Assembly (NCBI RefSeq): GCF_000714715.1
Contig: NZ_JMFO01000008.1
Span: 51,891 to 115,890, forward strand
Origin: Candidatus Magnetobacterium casense
Lineage (GTDB): Bacteria; Nitrospirota; Thermodesulfovibrionia; Thermodesulfovibrionales; Magnetobacteriaceae
DNA: 64,000 nt
Direction: 5' to 3'
Positions 17,098 through 25,543 of this stretch are shown here, piece after piece. How positions within the stretch are numbered: the stretch's first letter is position 1; every line of letters starts with the position of its first letter. The position numbers and the translations under genes were made by a program. The notes beneath the pieces were generated by a model that ran no database searches, was not told where the DNA came from, and saw only the letters and a list, made by a program, of their open reading frames with translations.

Positions 17098-17240
17098 TTA
17101 GGACATTGAGTGTAACTGTATCCACACTTTGAGCATAAATGAATACCGCACTCAGGACAATACTTTGCCCCCGGATACGACGTGTCGTAATCCTTCCCTG
17201 GTTTCCCACATTTAAAGCATGACATATCTGTGTGTCCCAT
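17073..17240 (-). CDS. 55-residue double zinc-ribbon protein
   Basis: A short gene with a strong AGGAGGT ribosome site 5 nt before its ATG. The product has four Cys pairs: CFKC (8-11), CPEC (28-31), CSKC (36-39) and CPKC (46-49), enough for two zinc ribbons. It has no membrane segment. It lies directly upstream of, and slightly overlapping, the Ser-rich membrane protein gene. Function unknown; ribbons of this kind often serve as protein-protein adaptors. Confidence 0.65.
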   Translation of the reverse strand: MGHTDMSCFKCGKPGKDYDTSYPGAKYCPECGIHLCSKCGYSYTQCPKCGKYSLK

Positions 17241-17334
17241 TTTGTACCTCCTTTTTTTAAAACACCTAAATTATAAATAATAACATACCTCATATGTGTA
17301 AATACACATGAGGTTAAACCGACATACACAACAG

Positions 17335-17501
17335 ATATCTTCTTTATATTCCATGGTAACTATGTTTTTGACCTTCTGGATTCCTGCTTACGCAGGAATG
17401 ACATGTCTGGTAAAACGCCTGTTATTGTCATTCCCGAGAAAGCTGGAATCCATATCTTCAAAGAATAAAAGAAACTTTACCATGTTTTTTAAAGAGGATA
17501 C
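17335..17501. mobile_element. R1 MITE-like element, copy B
   Basis: A 167-bp element with left end TATCTTCTTTATATTCCATG and right end TTTTTTAAAGAGGATAC. The internal palindrome GATTCCTGCTTACGCAGGAA is shared with the other copies. It lies in the gene-free stretch 17241-17893, which also holds an R2 copy (17785-17880). I see no gene in 17502-17784. Confidence 0.65.
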
Positions 17502-17784
17502 CACAACAGGACTCTTTTGTCTAATGTTATTAAATCCCGACACGCACAGTTGATTGTGACGTTGCCCATCACCTGCCCGTGTAATCCTGTACAACATTCA
17601 TAAATTCTCCTTCATTAAATATATTTTCTATCCTAACAGAATATTCATTATGCTGTCAAGAGAAATTTACTTTTGAAAAGTTTACTTCACATTCCAAAAT
17701 CCTTATATGTAGGATATATTAAAAAACGGCAATAGATTACTCCCAACCACACTACAAAATAAACCATAAGTTCTAGCTAAGGAC

Positions 17785-17880
17785 GGGGTCAAGGGGGCTG
17801 GCCCCATATGCGGGAGGGGTCTGAGGGGAGGGCGGAGGGGGTGAGGCACCCCTTGCCGTAAACCGCTCCCCTTCTTTCTT
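17785..17880. repeat. R2 GC-rich palindromic element
   Basis: It starts GGGGTCAAGGGGGCTGGCC and contains GGGAGGGGTCTGAGGGGAGG and GGTGAGGCACCCC. It lies just downstream of dsrD, where its hairpins could end or protect the dsr transcript. Confidence 0.65.
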
Positions 17881-17893
17881 TTTAAGGGTTGAT

Positions 17894-18118
17894 TTAAGGA
17901 TTCTCTTTTGGGGGGACTTCTATGTAACTTCCACCAAAGTAAGTAAAAATCAACGTACCGGCATCCACCAGTTCTCTCAGTGCTGCCTTGACTTCGTCTT
18001 TTTCCACGCCCTGGTCGGCAGATACCTTCTTGAGGATATCGGTTTGTTTGAGTTTTTTCTTACCGGTTGAGGCCTCTACCAGGTCATAAATTACCTTTTT
18101 GAGTTCTTCTTTTTCCAT
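17894..18118 (-). CDS. dsrD: Dissimilatory sulfite reductase-associated DsrD
   Basis: A 74-residue winged-helix protein (KKVIYDLVEASTGKKKLKQ, then LRELVDAGTLIFTYFGGSY). DsrD is typical of organisms that reduce sulfate or sulfite and is largely absent from sulfur oxidisers with reverse Dsr. It is reported to activate DsrAB allosterically. It lies 111 bp after dsrB in the dsrA-dsrB-dsrD order, with an AAGAGGT ribosome site. Its presence supports a reductive direction for this pathway. Confidence 0.93.
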   Translation of the reverse strand: MEKEELKKVIYDLVEASTGKKKLKQTDILKKVSADQGVEKDEVKAALRELVDAGTLIFTYFGGSYIEVPPKENP

Positions 18119-18229
18119 ATGGTACCTCTTATCTTCTTTGTAATCTAAAAGAGAGGCAGGGGCAGGTGTGGGGGATACTTTTCCACCCCACGACCCATTC
18201 CCTGCACTGAATCTTTCATTGGTTTTTGT

Positions 18230-19309
18230 CTATGTTGTCCACTTAAAGGCTGCCGTGGTTCTGAATGTCTCACGAGCAAATGTGAAGTCGTCCACGTGCT
18301 GCATCTTGAACTCGAGATCGGCCTCCTGGAAGAACTTCTCCCATCCGATCCTGCCTATCCATTCGCCAACTCTCTCGTGCTTCTTGGCGCCTGCGATGTA
18401 GGCGTTGAGGATTTTCTTGACTGCATCGGTGACCTCTGGCCATCTGGGTGGATTGTTTGGTATCCAGGGAATGGCCAGCTTGGAGAACGTCGGGGCGCTT
18501 CTGAGGTTTGCGACCTTGCCGCCAACGACGATAGCGATGCCGTCATTTTCCGGATCGGCTATAGGCATGGCAGGGCAAACGGAGTAGCAGTTACCGCAGT
18601 ACATGCACTTTTCGAGCTTTATCTTGACGCTCTTCTTTGCGGGGTCGGGGCTGATAGCGCTGGTTGGGCATGAGGCTATCGTGGAAGGCACTTCGCAGAA
18701 ATTCTTGACGTTGTTGTCGTCTATTCTCGGTGGAGTCTTGTGGACACCCACGAGGGCTATGTCTGAGCAGTGAACGGCTCCGCACATATTGACGCAACAG
18801 GCAACGGCTATCCTTACCCTGTTGGCCAACTGTTTTTCGGTGAAGTACTCGTGCAGCTCGTCCATGATGACCTTGACCAGACCGGAGGCATCAGTGGCGG
18901 CTGAGTGACAGTGTATCCAACCCTGGGTGTGAACAATGTTGCTGATTCCCGGTCCGATACCGCCAACCATAAAGCCTCTGCCCTTGAGATCGGCAATGAG
19001 GGGAGCAACCTTGCTCTCCGCATCTAAAAGGAACTCCACATTGTTTCTTGTGGTAAAGCGCAGATGTCCGTCGCAGTGTTTTTCGGCTACGTCTGCTATG
19101 ATACGGAGCGTGTCCGTTGACAGGAGCCTTGGCGAGGCCACTCTGACTGTATATACTTTATCGCCGGTTTCGCTGACGTGAACCATTGACCCTGGGGTTA
19201 GTATCTCGTGGTACTTCCACTTGCCATAGTTCTTCTTTATCACCGGTGGTAAGAACTGTTCGTAATTGGGTGGACCGATATCCGTTTGTCTCTGTGGTAG
19301 CTCTGACAT
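18230..19309 (-). CDS. dsrB: Dissimilatory sulfite reductase subunit beta
   Basis: A 359-residue DsrB. DsrAB reduces sulfite using electrons delivered through DsrC and membrane complexes, with trisulfide on DsrC as product. Cys134 (GWIHCHSA), Cys171/172 and Cys176 (ACCVNMC) match the siroheme-coupled [4Fe-4S] ligands. The inserted ferredoxin domain carries CMYCGNCYSVCP (C235, C238, C241, C245). Length is normal. An AAGGAGG ribosome site precedes the start, 37 bp after dsrA. dsrC and dsrMKJOP are not in the window. Confidence 0.97.
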   Translation of the reverse strand: MSELPQRQTDIGPPNYEQFLPPVIKKNYGKWKYHEILTPGSMVHVSETGDKVYTVRVASPRLLSTDTLRIIADVAEKHCDGHLRFTTRNNVEFLLDAESKVAPLIADLKGRGFMVGGIGPGISNIVHTQGWIHCHSAATDASGLVKVIMDELHEYFTEKQLANRVRIAVACCVNMCGAVHCSDIALVGVHKTPPRIDDNNVKNFCEVPSTIASCPTSAISPDPAKKSVKIKLEKCMYCGNCYSVCPAMPIADPENDGIAIVVGGKVANLRSAPTFSKLAIPWIPNNPPRWPEVTDAVKKILNAYIAGAKKHERVGEWIGRIGWEKFFQEADLEFKMQHVDDFTFARETFRTTAAFKWTT

Positions 19310-19346
19310 AAGTATAAAACCTCCTTATCAAAAAGTTGTGATTGAT

Positions 19347-20528
19347 TTATCTTTTAATGTCTTCCTCAGACCAGAAGAAGAACGGATCCCTGCGCGGCTC
19401 TTTAACCATTGCTGCAACCGGTGTAATGTTCAGGTCTTTCAGGAAGCGCGGGAAGCTGACTCTTTCGATAAGCTCGCCGATTCTCTCACGGTTCTTTCCG
19501 TTTTCATCCCACCATTCCCATATCTTGCCAACCAGCTCATAGAACTCCTCATACGGTGGCTCCATCTTCATAAATGGTACGATGACCCATGACATCAGGG
19601 CTCCGGTGACAATGGGGGCCTTGCTGCCTAAAAGGATTGTTGCTCCTTGTTCTTTGCCCGGTCTCAGTGCCTTTGGCATCCTGGCAAGACAGTGCATACA
19701 CCTGCTGCAGTTGGAGTTATCGATCTTAAGCTCGTCGCCGGCCATCTGCATACAACCGGTTGGACACAGGTCAATGACTTCGCTCTGGATGTTGATCTTG
19801 CCCTTGTAGTTTTTGACTTCGGCCTGGTCTATCTGTATGTCACCCTTCCAGGTTCCAATGATGGACATGTCGGCACGTGCGATAGAGGCGATACAGTCAA
19901 CGGCGCAGCCTGCCACCTTGAACTTGAACTTGTAGGGGAATGCGGGTCTGTGCATCTCATCCTGGAAGTGGTGGGTGATGTCGTTGGTCAGGTGCATGGT
20001 GTCAATGTTGGCCCACTCACAACGAGCCTTGCCAACGCAGCAACTGGGTGTTCTCATGGCCGAACCGGAACCTCCGAGGTCCCAGCCCCTTGAGGAGAAC
20101 TCCGCAAAAATCGGCTCCAGGTTCTCCGTCTTGGTGCCAAGCAGAACCATATCGCCCGTGGAACCGTGCATGTTGGTCAAACCGCTTCCGTACTTGTCCC
20201 ATATGTCGCATACCTGCCTGATGGCAGCAGACGTGTAGAAGAATCCCGATGGACTGTTAATTCTGACCGTGTGGAAGTGTGCCACGCCGGGGAATTTCTC
20301 CGGGATGTCGGAGTATCTGCCGATAACTCCACCGCCGTAACCTCTCACGCCAACTATTCCGCCGTGCTTCCAGTGGGTCTGCTTTTCCTTGAAAGAAAGT
20401 TCCACCAGACCGAGCAAGTCGGCAGCCATGTCCGAGTGTCCGGCTGCCTTTTCCATCTCTGTGACGAAGCTTGGGAAGGCACCCTTTTTCAGCTCGTCCA
20501 GTAACGGTGTTTCGTACTTCTTACCCAT
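19347..20528 (-). CDS. dsrA: Dissimilatory sulfite reductase subunit alpha
   Basis: A 393-residue DsrA. Siroheme/[4Fe-4S] ligands appear as C164-x5-C170 (SCCVGKARC) and C208-x3-C212 (GCAVDC). The ferredoxin domain has C255-C259 in LCPTGC plus NCSRCMHC (C274, C277, C280). The start has an AGGAGGT ribosome site. It is the first gene of dsrABD, divergent from smc across a 187-bp A+T-rich region. Sequence alone cannot prove direction, but the dsrD partner favours the reductive enzyme. Confidence 0.97.
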   Translation of the reverse strand: MGKKYETPLLDELKKGAFPSFVTEMEKAAGHSDMAADLLGLVELSFKEKQTHWKHGGIVGVRGYGGGVIGRYSDIPEKFPGVAHFHTVRINSPSGFFYTSAAIRQVCDIWDKYGSGLTNMHGSTGDMVLLGTKTENLEPIFAEFSSRGWDLGGSGSAMRTPSCCVGKARCEWANIDTMHLTNDITHHFQDEMHRPAFPYKFKFKVAGCAVDCIASIARADMSIIGTWKGDIQIDQAEVKNYKGKINIQSEVIDLCPTGCMQMAGDELKIDNSNCSRCMHCLARMPKALRPGKEQGATILLGSKAPIVTGALMSWVIVPFMKMEPPYEEFYELVGKIWEWWDENGKNRERIGELIERVSFPRFLKDLNITPVAAMVKEPRRDPFFFWSEEDIKR

Positions 20529-20677
20529 GTAATACCTCCTTATTTAAATGTATATAGAGATTCCGCCAAAATCCCATTTCCTAATGAGACCCTTAATCTA
20601 CCTAGATCATGATAGTTGCTTTTAGCAAGTACATATGATATATACTACTACCTTGTCTATATATTATAATAATCTAT

Positions 20678-20702
20678 CCACATGAGATTTTAGCCACATG
20701 AG
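20678..20702. promoter_or_regulatory. Direct repeat CCACATGAG in the dsrA-smc intergenic region
   Basis: CCACATGAG occurs at 20678-20686 and 20694-20702, 16 bp apart, 14 bp before the smc ATG and 150 bp upstream of dsrA. The spacing of about one and a half helical turns suits a regulator site. No known operator is matched, so this is tentative. Confidence 0.3.
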
Positions 20703-20715
20703 TATAACATAGTTT

Positions 20716-23700
20716 ATGAAAATTGTAAAGTTGCAATTAAATGGTTTCAAGTCTTTTGCAGAAAGGACATCTTTTACCATGCACTCGGGGGTCACCTGCA
20801 TAGTTGGTCCAAATGGCAGTGGCAAGAGCAACGTCGTGGATGCCTTCCGGTGGGTGCTGGGTGAGCAGAGCGCAAAGACCCTCAGGGGGGATAAGATGGA
20901 AGAGGTCATCTTTAGTGGCACCTCCGACACGGCCCCCAAGGGCATGGCCGAGGTCACCCTGTCGCTGGCCGACATCAGGGGCACCGAGGCATCCGGCATC
21001 GAGGTCTCCGGCAACGGCTCCGGTAAACCATCCGATAACGGCTCCGGCAAACCGTCCCCCGACAAATCGGACATCGTCGAGGTAACCAGGAGGCTGTATC
21101 GCTCCGGTGAGAGCGAGTACTACATCAACAAGACAAAGAGTCGCCTCAAGGACGTTCGAGAGTTGTTCCTGGATACCGGCCTTGAGGTAAAGAGTTACTC
21201 CATCCTGGAGCAGGGCAGGATCAGCGAAATACTCAACGCAAAACCTGCCGAACGCCGGTTTCTCATAGAAGAGGTAGCCGGGGTCATGAAGTACAAGGTG
21301 CGGAAGTCCGAGGCGGTGACAAAGCTGCAGCGGGCCGGTGCGAACCTTGAACGGGTAAACGACATCGTCAACGAGGTAAAGCGTTCGGTGGGATCGCTTG
21401 AGCGTCAGGCAAAAAAGGCCGAAAGGTATAAGGCCCTCGTTGACCGCCTAAGCTCGATAGATTTGCGGATTGCCAGGCGTGACTACGAGACTCTTGACAA
21501 CGCTTACAAGGCCCTCGATCTGCTACATGCCAAATACTCCGCCAGACTTGCCGAACTCGGCACCGAAGTTGCACACAACGAAGAGCTGAAGGTCAAACAC
21601 GGCGCCATACTCAGGGACAAGAAACAGGTGCTGGATAAGACCCTCACGGCGATATCGGAGATGGAAAAACGCCTCTCCGGCACCGAAAAGGACATGGCCG
21701 TCAAGGACTCTGCCCTGAGCAACATCCTCAGTCACATCGAACGCCTCAGCGCCCAACAGACCGACTATCTCCAGCAGCAATACGAGACCATTGACAGGAT
21801 GGAGGAACTCTCCGAGGTCGAGCTTGAGCTGCAACGTGAGATCGAAATCGTCGAGGCAGAGTATCAGGGTGATAAGGCCAAAATCGATGGCATCGAACAG
21901 ACGTTTGCCGCCATAGAGGCGGAGGTCAGGGACAAGAACCGGGACTTTTATCAGCTATCCGAGCAGATCAGCAACGTCCGCAACGAAATATCCACGCTCC
22001 AGGGTCATCTGGGTGCGTTGCAGCAGAAGAAGGAGTCCTCCGGGGGGTTCTTCAGGGGTGCGCAGCAGACGCTTAACAAGCATGAGGGCGACATCGGGGC
22101 CGCACAAAAGGACATCGCCACCACTGAGGAGGAGTTGGCCCTGGCTGCGGAGAGGAAACAGTTGTTGACCACACAGCTCAAGCAGTCGGACATGTCGATA
22201 GAGCGTCTGAGGCAGGGGATTGCTGCCAAACGTGAGTCGATTGCCTCCGACAGGGCCAGGCTCAAGTCCCTGCAGGAGGTAACCGCCGGCACGCTGCATG
22301 AAAAGGACTTTGGTGGTGCCATTAATACTATAACAACGCTCTCTGCAACCCTGGAAGTGCCACAACAGTATGAGATAGCCATAGAGAGTGCCCTGTCTGA
22401 CAAGGTCATGGGGGTCATCCTCGGTACCGTAGACGAACTCAAGGGTGCGGTGGCATTTATCAAACAACATGCGTGGGACAGGACGGCGCTGATCTCGCTG
22501 GATTTATATCCTCCCCAATCACCCTCCCCTAACCCCTCCCACAAGGGGAGGGGGACAGGACGAGAGAGTGGGCCTGACGTCATGGCGCTGGATGTGATCA
22601 GGGTCGATGGCGCATACGGGGCGATAGTCAACCAACTCTTGGGGGACTTTGTCATCGTGAGCGACATTGACAGGGCGCTGGAGTTGTTCAGGGGCAATGG
22701 CTATGGCCGGGGCAGGCATTATGTAACGCTCGATGGTGATGTCCTGGACTTTAGCGGGGTGCTCACCACGGGTAAGGGCACCGATGTGCTGAGACATCTG
22801 AGGACCATCCGGGAGTTGACGGAAGGGCTTGTTGTCAGCGCCGAGGCACTTGACGGCATTGAGAAGGAGCTTGCTGCTGCCATTTCGGAGCGGGACTGGC
22901 TGCGCACGGAACAACAGCAGGTGCAGGAGCAACTGGCGACCCTGGACAAGGAGGTGTCCATATTTCGCCTCAATCTCAAGAAGCTCACAGAAGAACGTGA
23001 CAGACTCGCCAAAAAGATGCACTACATGGAGGTAGAGGCACAGCAGACAGAGCAGGAGCTACAGGGCGTGGTTGCGGCCATCACGGAAAAGACTGAGCAG
23101 CAGAACATGCTCAACACCAGGAAGGATGAGACAGCCGCATATCTCCAGGGGCTTCGTGACAGCCTGTCCTCGCACAAGGCGTTGATAGACACCACACGTG
23201 CCTCCCTGACGGATAAGAAGGTAGCCCTGACGGCCAAAAAGGAGCGTCTCAAGTCGGTCAATAAGGAGTCCTCCTCCCTGCGCAGGGCGGCAGAGACCAT
23301 AGCCGACAAGCTCTCTGCCATTGCCCAGGAGTCCGCCACGCTTACGGCCAACAGGCAGGAGATGGCCAACGACATCGAGGTTGGTGCCGTGGACCTGCGG
23401 CGGATATCGCAGGAGGTAGCGGTCTTACGTCAGCGGGCCGCACAGGAGAAGGACGTCATCGATGTCGATATACACGCCCTTGGCGAAATCGACCGGACGC
23501 TGACTCGGTTGAGGCGTGACACAGACCTCCTGAAAGAGCAGCTCAACGAAGCCGACGTACAACGTATGCAGCACACCCTCAGGATGGAAAACATCAGGAC
23601 GTCTGTCTCTAACACATATGACAAGGACGTCCTTGAGGTTGAGCTGCAACCGTTAGAGGAAGGCGAGGAGGGGATGGTCGGCGAACTCAAGCGTAAGATA

Positions 23701-24300
23701 GCCGAAATTGGTGCAGTCAACATGGCCAGCATCGAGGAGTACGAGGAGCTGAAGACGCGGTACGATTTCCTGTTGGCCCAGCAGGAGGACCTCTTAAAGT
23801 CGATAGCGGAGTTGGAGCAGGTCATAGCCAAGATAAATTCCACGACGCGGAAGATGCTCACGGAGTCCTTTTACGAGCTAAACATCAAGTTTAACGAGAC
23901 GTTTCAGGCGTTTTTTGGTGGTGGCAAGGCGGAGTTGTCACTTACCGATCCCTCAAACATCCTGGAATCGGGCATAGAGATAGTGGTGCAGCCTCCGGGG
24001 AAAAAGCTCCAGAACATAAATCTGCTCTCAGGCGGGGAGAAGTCGTTGTCGGCGTTGTCGTTGGTCTTTGCCGGATTTCTGATAAAACCCACGCCCATGT
24101 GCATCCTCGATGAGGCCGATGCCGCCCTGGATGAGAGCAACACCCGCCGTTTTTCCGAAACCCTCAAGGCCCTTTCGGACAAGACACAGTTTATCGTCAT
24201 CACCCACAATCGCGCCACGATGGAGATAGCCGATTACATCTACGGTATAACCAACGAAGCTGCCGGCATGTCAAAGGTCATCTCCATGCAGTTGAGCTGA
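20716..24300 (+). CDS. smc: Chromosome segregation protein SMC
   Basis: A 1194-residue SMC ATPase that organises and separates chromosomes with ScpA/ScpB. The Walker A is GPNGSGKSNVVDAFRW (about residues 32-47). Long coiled coils flank a hinge near 540-690. The ABC signature LLSGGEKSLSAL and Walker B MCILDEADAALDE lie near the end. Two in-frame insertions are unusual: a tandem GSGKPSDNGSGKPS segment near residues 98-117 in the head, and a segment of R2-type repeat DNA at the hinge (about residues 602-616). No Shine-Dalgarno is seen before the ATG. Confidence 0.96.
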   Translation: MKIVKLQLNGFKSFAERTSFTMHSGVTCIVGPNGSGKSNVVDAFRWVLGEQSAKTLRGDKMEEVIFSGTSDTAPKGMAEVTLSLADIRGTEASGIEVSGNGSGKPSDNGSGKPSPDKSDIVEVTRRLYRSGESEYYINKTKSRLKDVRELFLDTGLEVKSYSILEQGRISEILNAKPAERRFLIEEVAGVMKYKVRKSEAVTKLQRAGANLERVNDIVNEVKRSVGSLERQAKKAERYKALVDRLSSIDLRIARRDYETLDNAYKALDLLHAKYSARLAELGTEVAHNEELKVKHGAILRDKKQVLDKTLTAISEMEKRLSGTEKDMAVKDSALSNILSHIERLSAQQTDYLQQQYETIDRMEELSEVELELQREIEIVEAEYQGDKAKIDGIEQTFAAIEAEVRDKNRDFYQLSEQISNVRNEISTLQGHLGALQQKKESSGGFFRGAQQTLNKHEGDIGAAQKDIATTEEELALAAERKQLLTTQLKQSDMSIERLRQGIAAKRESIASDRARLKSLQEVTAGTLHEKDFGGAINTITTLSATLEVPQQYEIAIESALSDKVMGVILGTVDELKGAVAFIKQHAWDRTALISLDLYPPQSPSPNPSHKGRGTGRESGPDVMALDVIRVDGAYGAIVNQLLGDFVIVSDIDRALELFRGNGYGRGRHYVTLDGDVLDFSGVLTTGKGTDVLRHLRTIRELTEGLVVSAEALDGIEKELAAAISERDWLRTEQQQVQEQLATLDKEVSIFRLNLKKLTEERDRLAKKMHYMEVEAQQTEQELQGVVAAITEKTEQQNMLNTRKDETAAYLQGLRDSLSSHKALIDTTRASLTDKKVALTAKKERLKSVNKESSSLRRAAETIADKLSAIAQESATLTANRQEMANDIEVGAVDLRRISQEVAVLRQRAAQEKDVIDVDIHALGEIDRTLTRLRRDTDLLKEQLNEADVQRMQHTLRMENIRTSVSNTYDKDVLEVELQPLEEGEEGMVGELKRKIAEIGAVNMASIEEYEELKTRYDFLLAQQEDLLKSIAELEQVIAKINSTTRKMLTESFYELNIKFNETFQAFFGGGKAELSLTDPSNILESGIEIVVQPPGKKLQNINLLSGGEKSLSALSLVFAGFLIKPTPMCILDEADAALDESNTRRFSETLKALSDKTQFIVITHNRATMEIADYIYGITNEAAGMSKVISMQLS
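22511..22566 (+). repeat. R2-type palindrome inside the smc reading frame
   Basis: The segment includes CCCTCCCCTAACCCCTCCC followed by ACAAGGGGAGGGGG, an inverted repeat like the cores of the intergenic R2 copies. It translates in frame to SPSPNPSHKGRG within the SMC hinge, where related proteins lack such a tract. Confidence 0.6.
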
Positions 24301-24360
24301 AGAGAAAGAAAGGGGCGGTTTGTGGCCGGGGTCCCACCCCCTTCGCCCCCCTTGACTCCA
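24301..24360. repeat. R2 element, short copy after smc
   Basis: A 60-bp copy immediately after the smc stop codon: GAAAGAAAGGGGCGGTTTG, then GGCCGGGGTCCCACCCCC and CCCCCTTGACTCCA. The shared GAAAG and CTTGAC ends match the other R2 copies. It may act as a terminator for smc. Confidence 0.55.
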
Positions 24361-24413
24361 TAATTATGCACCCGTACACATGAAACATTTATGCACGGCA
24401 GTTTGCAGCTTGA

Positions 24414-24443
24414 TTGTTATACTGTTTCCTTTTATGTTAGAAT
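24414..24443 (+). promoter_or_regulatory. Putative leaderless promoter of the toxin-antitoxin pair
   Basis: TTGTTA (24414-24419), an 18-bp spacer and TAGAAT (24438-24443) are followed 5 nt later by the ATG of the antitoxin. The predicted transcription start falls on the start codon. No Shine-Dalgarno is present. Confidence 0.5.
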
Positions 24444-24448
24444 AAATC

Positions 24449-24670
24449 ATGAGTATGTTTTCCTTATCGGACATATTAAAGTTAAGCATCTCTGAGCGTA
24501 TTATACTTGTTGAGACAATCTGGGATACTATTATAGATAGTCCTGGCGATATAGTATTGACTGACATTCAAAAAACGGAGATAGAACGCAGACTTGCCGC
24601 CTACTACGACAATCGTGGTGCCGGGGATAGTTGGGAGAATGTAAAAGACAGAATATTAAATTCTAAATGA
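24449..24670 (+). CDS. Addiction-module antitoxin (unstable antitoxin family)
   Basis: A 73-residue helical protein of the putative addiction module component family: ILKLSISERIILVETIWDTI, then LTDIQKTEIERRLAAY and a SWENVKDRI tail. It overlaps the following parE-like gene by 4 bp (ATGA), the typical antitoxin-toxin coupling. The promoter directly abuts its start codon. Confidence 0.85.
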   Translation: MSMFSLSDILKLSISERIILVETIWDTIIDSPGDIVLTDIQKTEIERRLAAYYDNRGAGDSWENVKDRILNSK

Positions 24671-24981
24671 TTGTTAGACTCATAATCAGTCCTGAAGCCG
24701 AAAATGATTTATTGGATGCCTATCGGTGGTATGAAAACAAACGAATGGGATTAGGAAGCGGGTTTATGAAAAGTATAGAGGCATCTCTAAATGCTTTGCA
24801 ACGATACCCTAAAGCCTATCCGGTAATTTATAAAAATATACAGAGAGTTCTTATACGCAGGTTTCCTTATGGTATCTTTTATATATTTGATAATGAGACC
24901 GTTTATATAATTGCCGTCTTTCATATCAAACAAGAACCAAAACGCCTGTTTAAGAGCATTGACGTTAGAACAGCGCTGTAA
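24667..24981 (+). CDS. RelE/ParE family toxin
   Basis: A 104-residue ParE-type protein: LIISPEAENDLLDAYRWYE, then RYPKAYPVIYKNIQRVLIRR, FPYGIFYIFDNETVYIIAVF and a basic end. ParE toxins usually poison gyrase, whereas RelE relatives cut mRNA; the sequence does not decide which. It is coupled to the upstream antitoxin by a 4-bp overlap. All conserved parts are present, so it appears functional. Confidence 0.88.
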   Translation: MIVRLIISPEAENDLLDAYRWYENKRMGLGSGFMKSIEASLNALQRYPKAYPVIYKNIQRVLIRRFPYGIFYIFDNETVYIIAVFHIKQEPKRLFKSIDVRTAL

Positions 24982-25176
24982 GTTTGAATGGGGGGCTTTT
25001 TCAATTTTTGCACGTTTTTTATACCGCCCATTGCATCTGGTATTGCCGGGCTAAAGATTATTGCCCCATGTTCCGATACAATCCCTATGGTGTGTAGATT
25101 GGGGATAATGTCACCGACAGAGATGAGCAAAAAAGATTTAGCTCAGAGGTGCCATGATTCTGGCATGGCTATTGCT

Positions 25177-25204
25177 CAGTCAGTCAGTCAGTCAGTCAGT
25201 CAGT
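25177..25204. repeat. Tetranucleotide tract (CAGT)7
   Basis: Seven perfect CAGT units lie in the gene-free stretch 24982-25543. An open frame from 24988 to 25215 runs through the tract (ending QSVSQSVSQSYM), but I do not recognise it and would not call it a gene. Such tracts change length by slippage. The rest of the stretch holds the R3 copy at 25350-25496 and the start region of the DUF1566 gene. Confidence 0.8.
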
Positions 25205-25349
25205 CTTATATGTAACACATATTTAATAGTTTTTCTTCTTGCATGTAAACCTTGTGTTTTGTCTGCGGGGCTTTTTTGTCCGATCCACCGGCAGGCGGCA
25301 AGTCCGGCTCTGCGCGCCCCACCGTGATGATCTCCGGCGATAAAGGGAT

Positions 25350-25496
25350 TGTCTGAACCGGGATTAAACGGATTAGAGGATTTACAGGATTGATTTACAG
25401 AAAAACGATTAAGGCCTGCCTTTAACCTAATCCTGATAATCTATATAATCCGTGGAGTTAAATTTACTCCCTACGGTCGCAGGCGTGGTTCAGACA
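25350..25496. repeat. R3 element, copy 2
   Basis: It is bounded by TGTCTGAACC and GGTTCAGACA. Its reverse complement shares GATTATCAGGATTAGG, TAAAGGC and CCTGTAAATCC blocks, in order, with copy 1 at 7181-7341. It ends 47 bp before the start of the secreted DUF1566 protein. Confidence 0.65.
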
Positions 25497-25543
25497 TTTT
25501 TACCGTGAACATGAACCGTAAACCTGGAAGGAGAAGAAAAAGG

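Noticed and set aside
24988..25215. Small gene carrying the CAGT repeat
   Set aside because: No family resemblance, no clear ribosome site, and its end consists only of the repeat; kept as a repeat feature instead.
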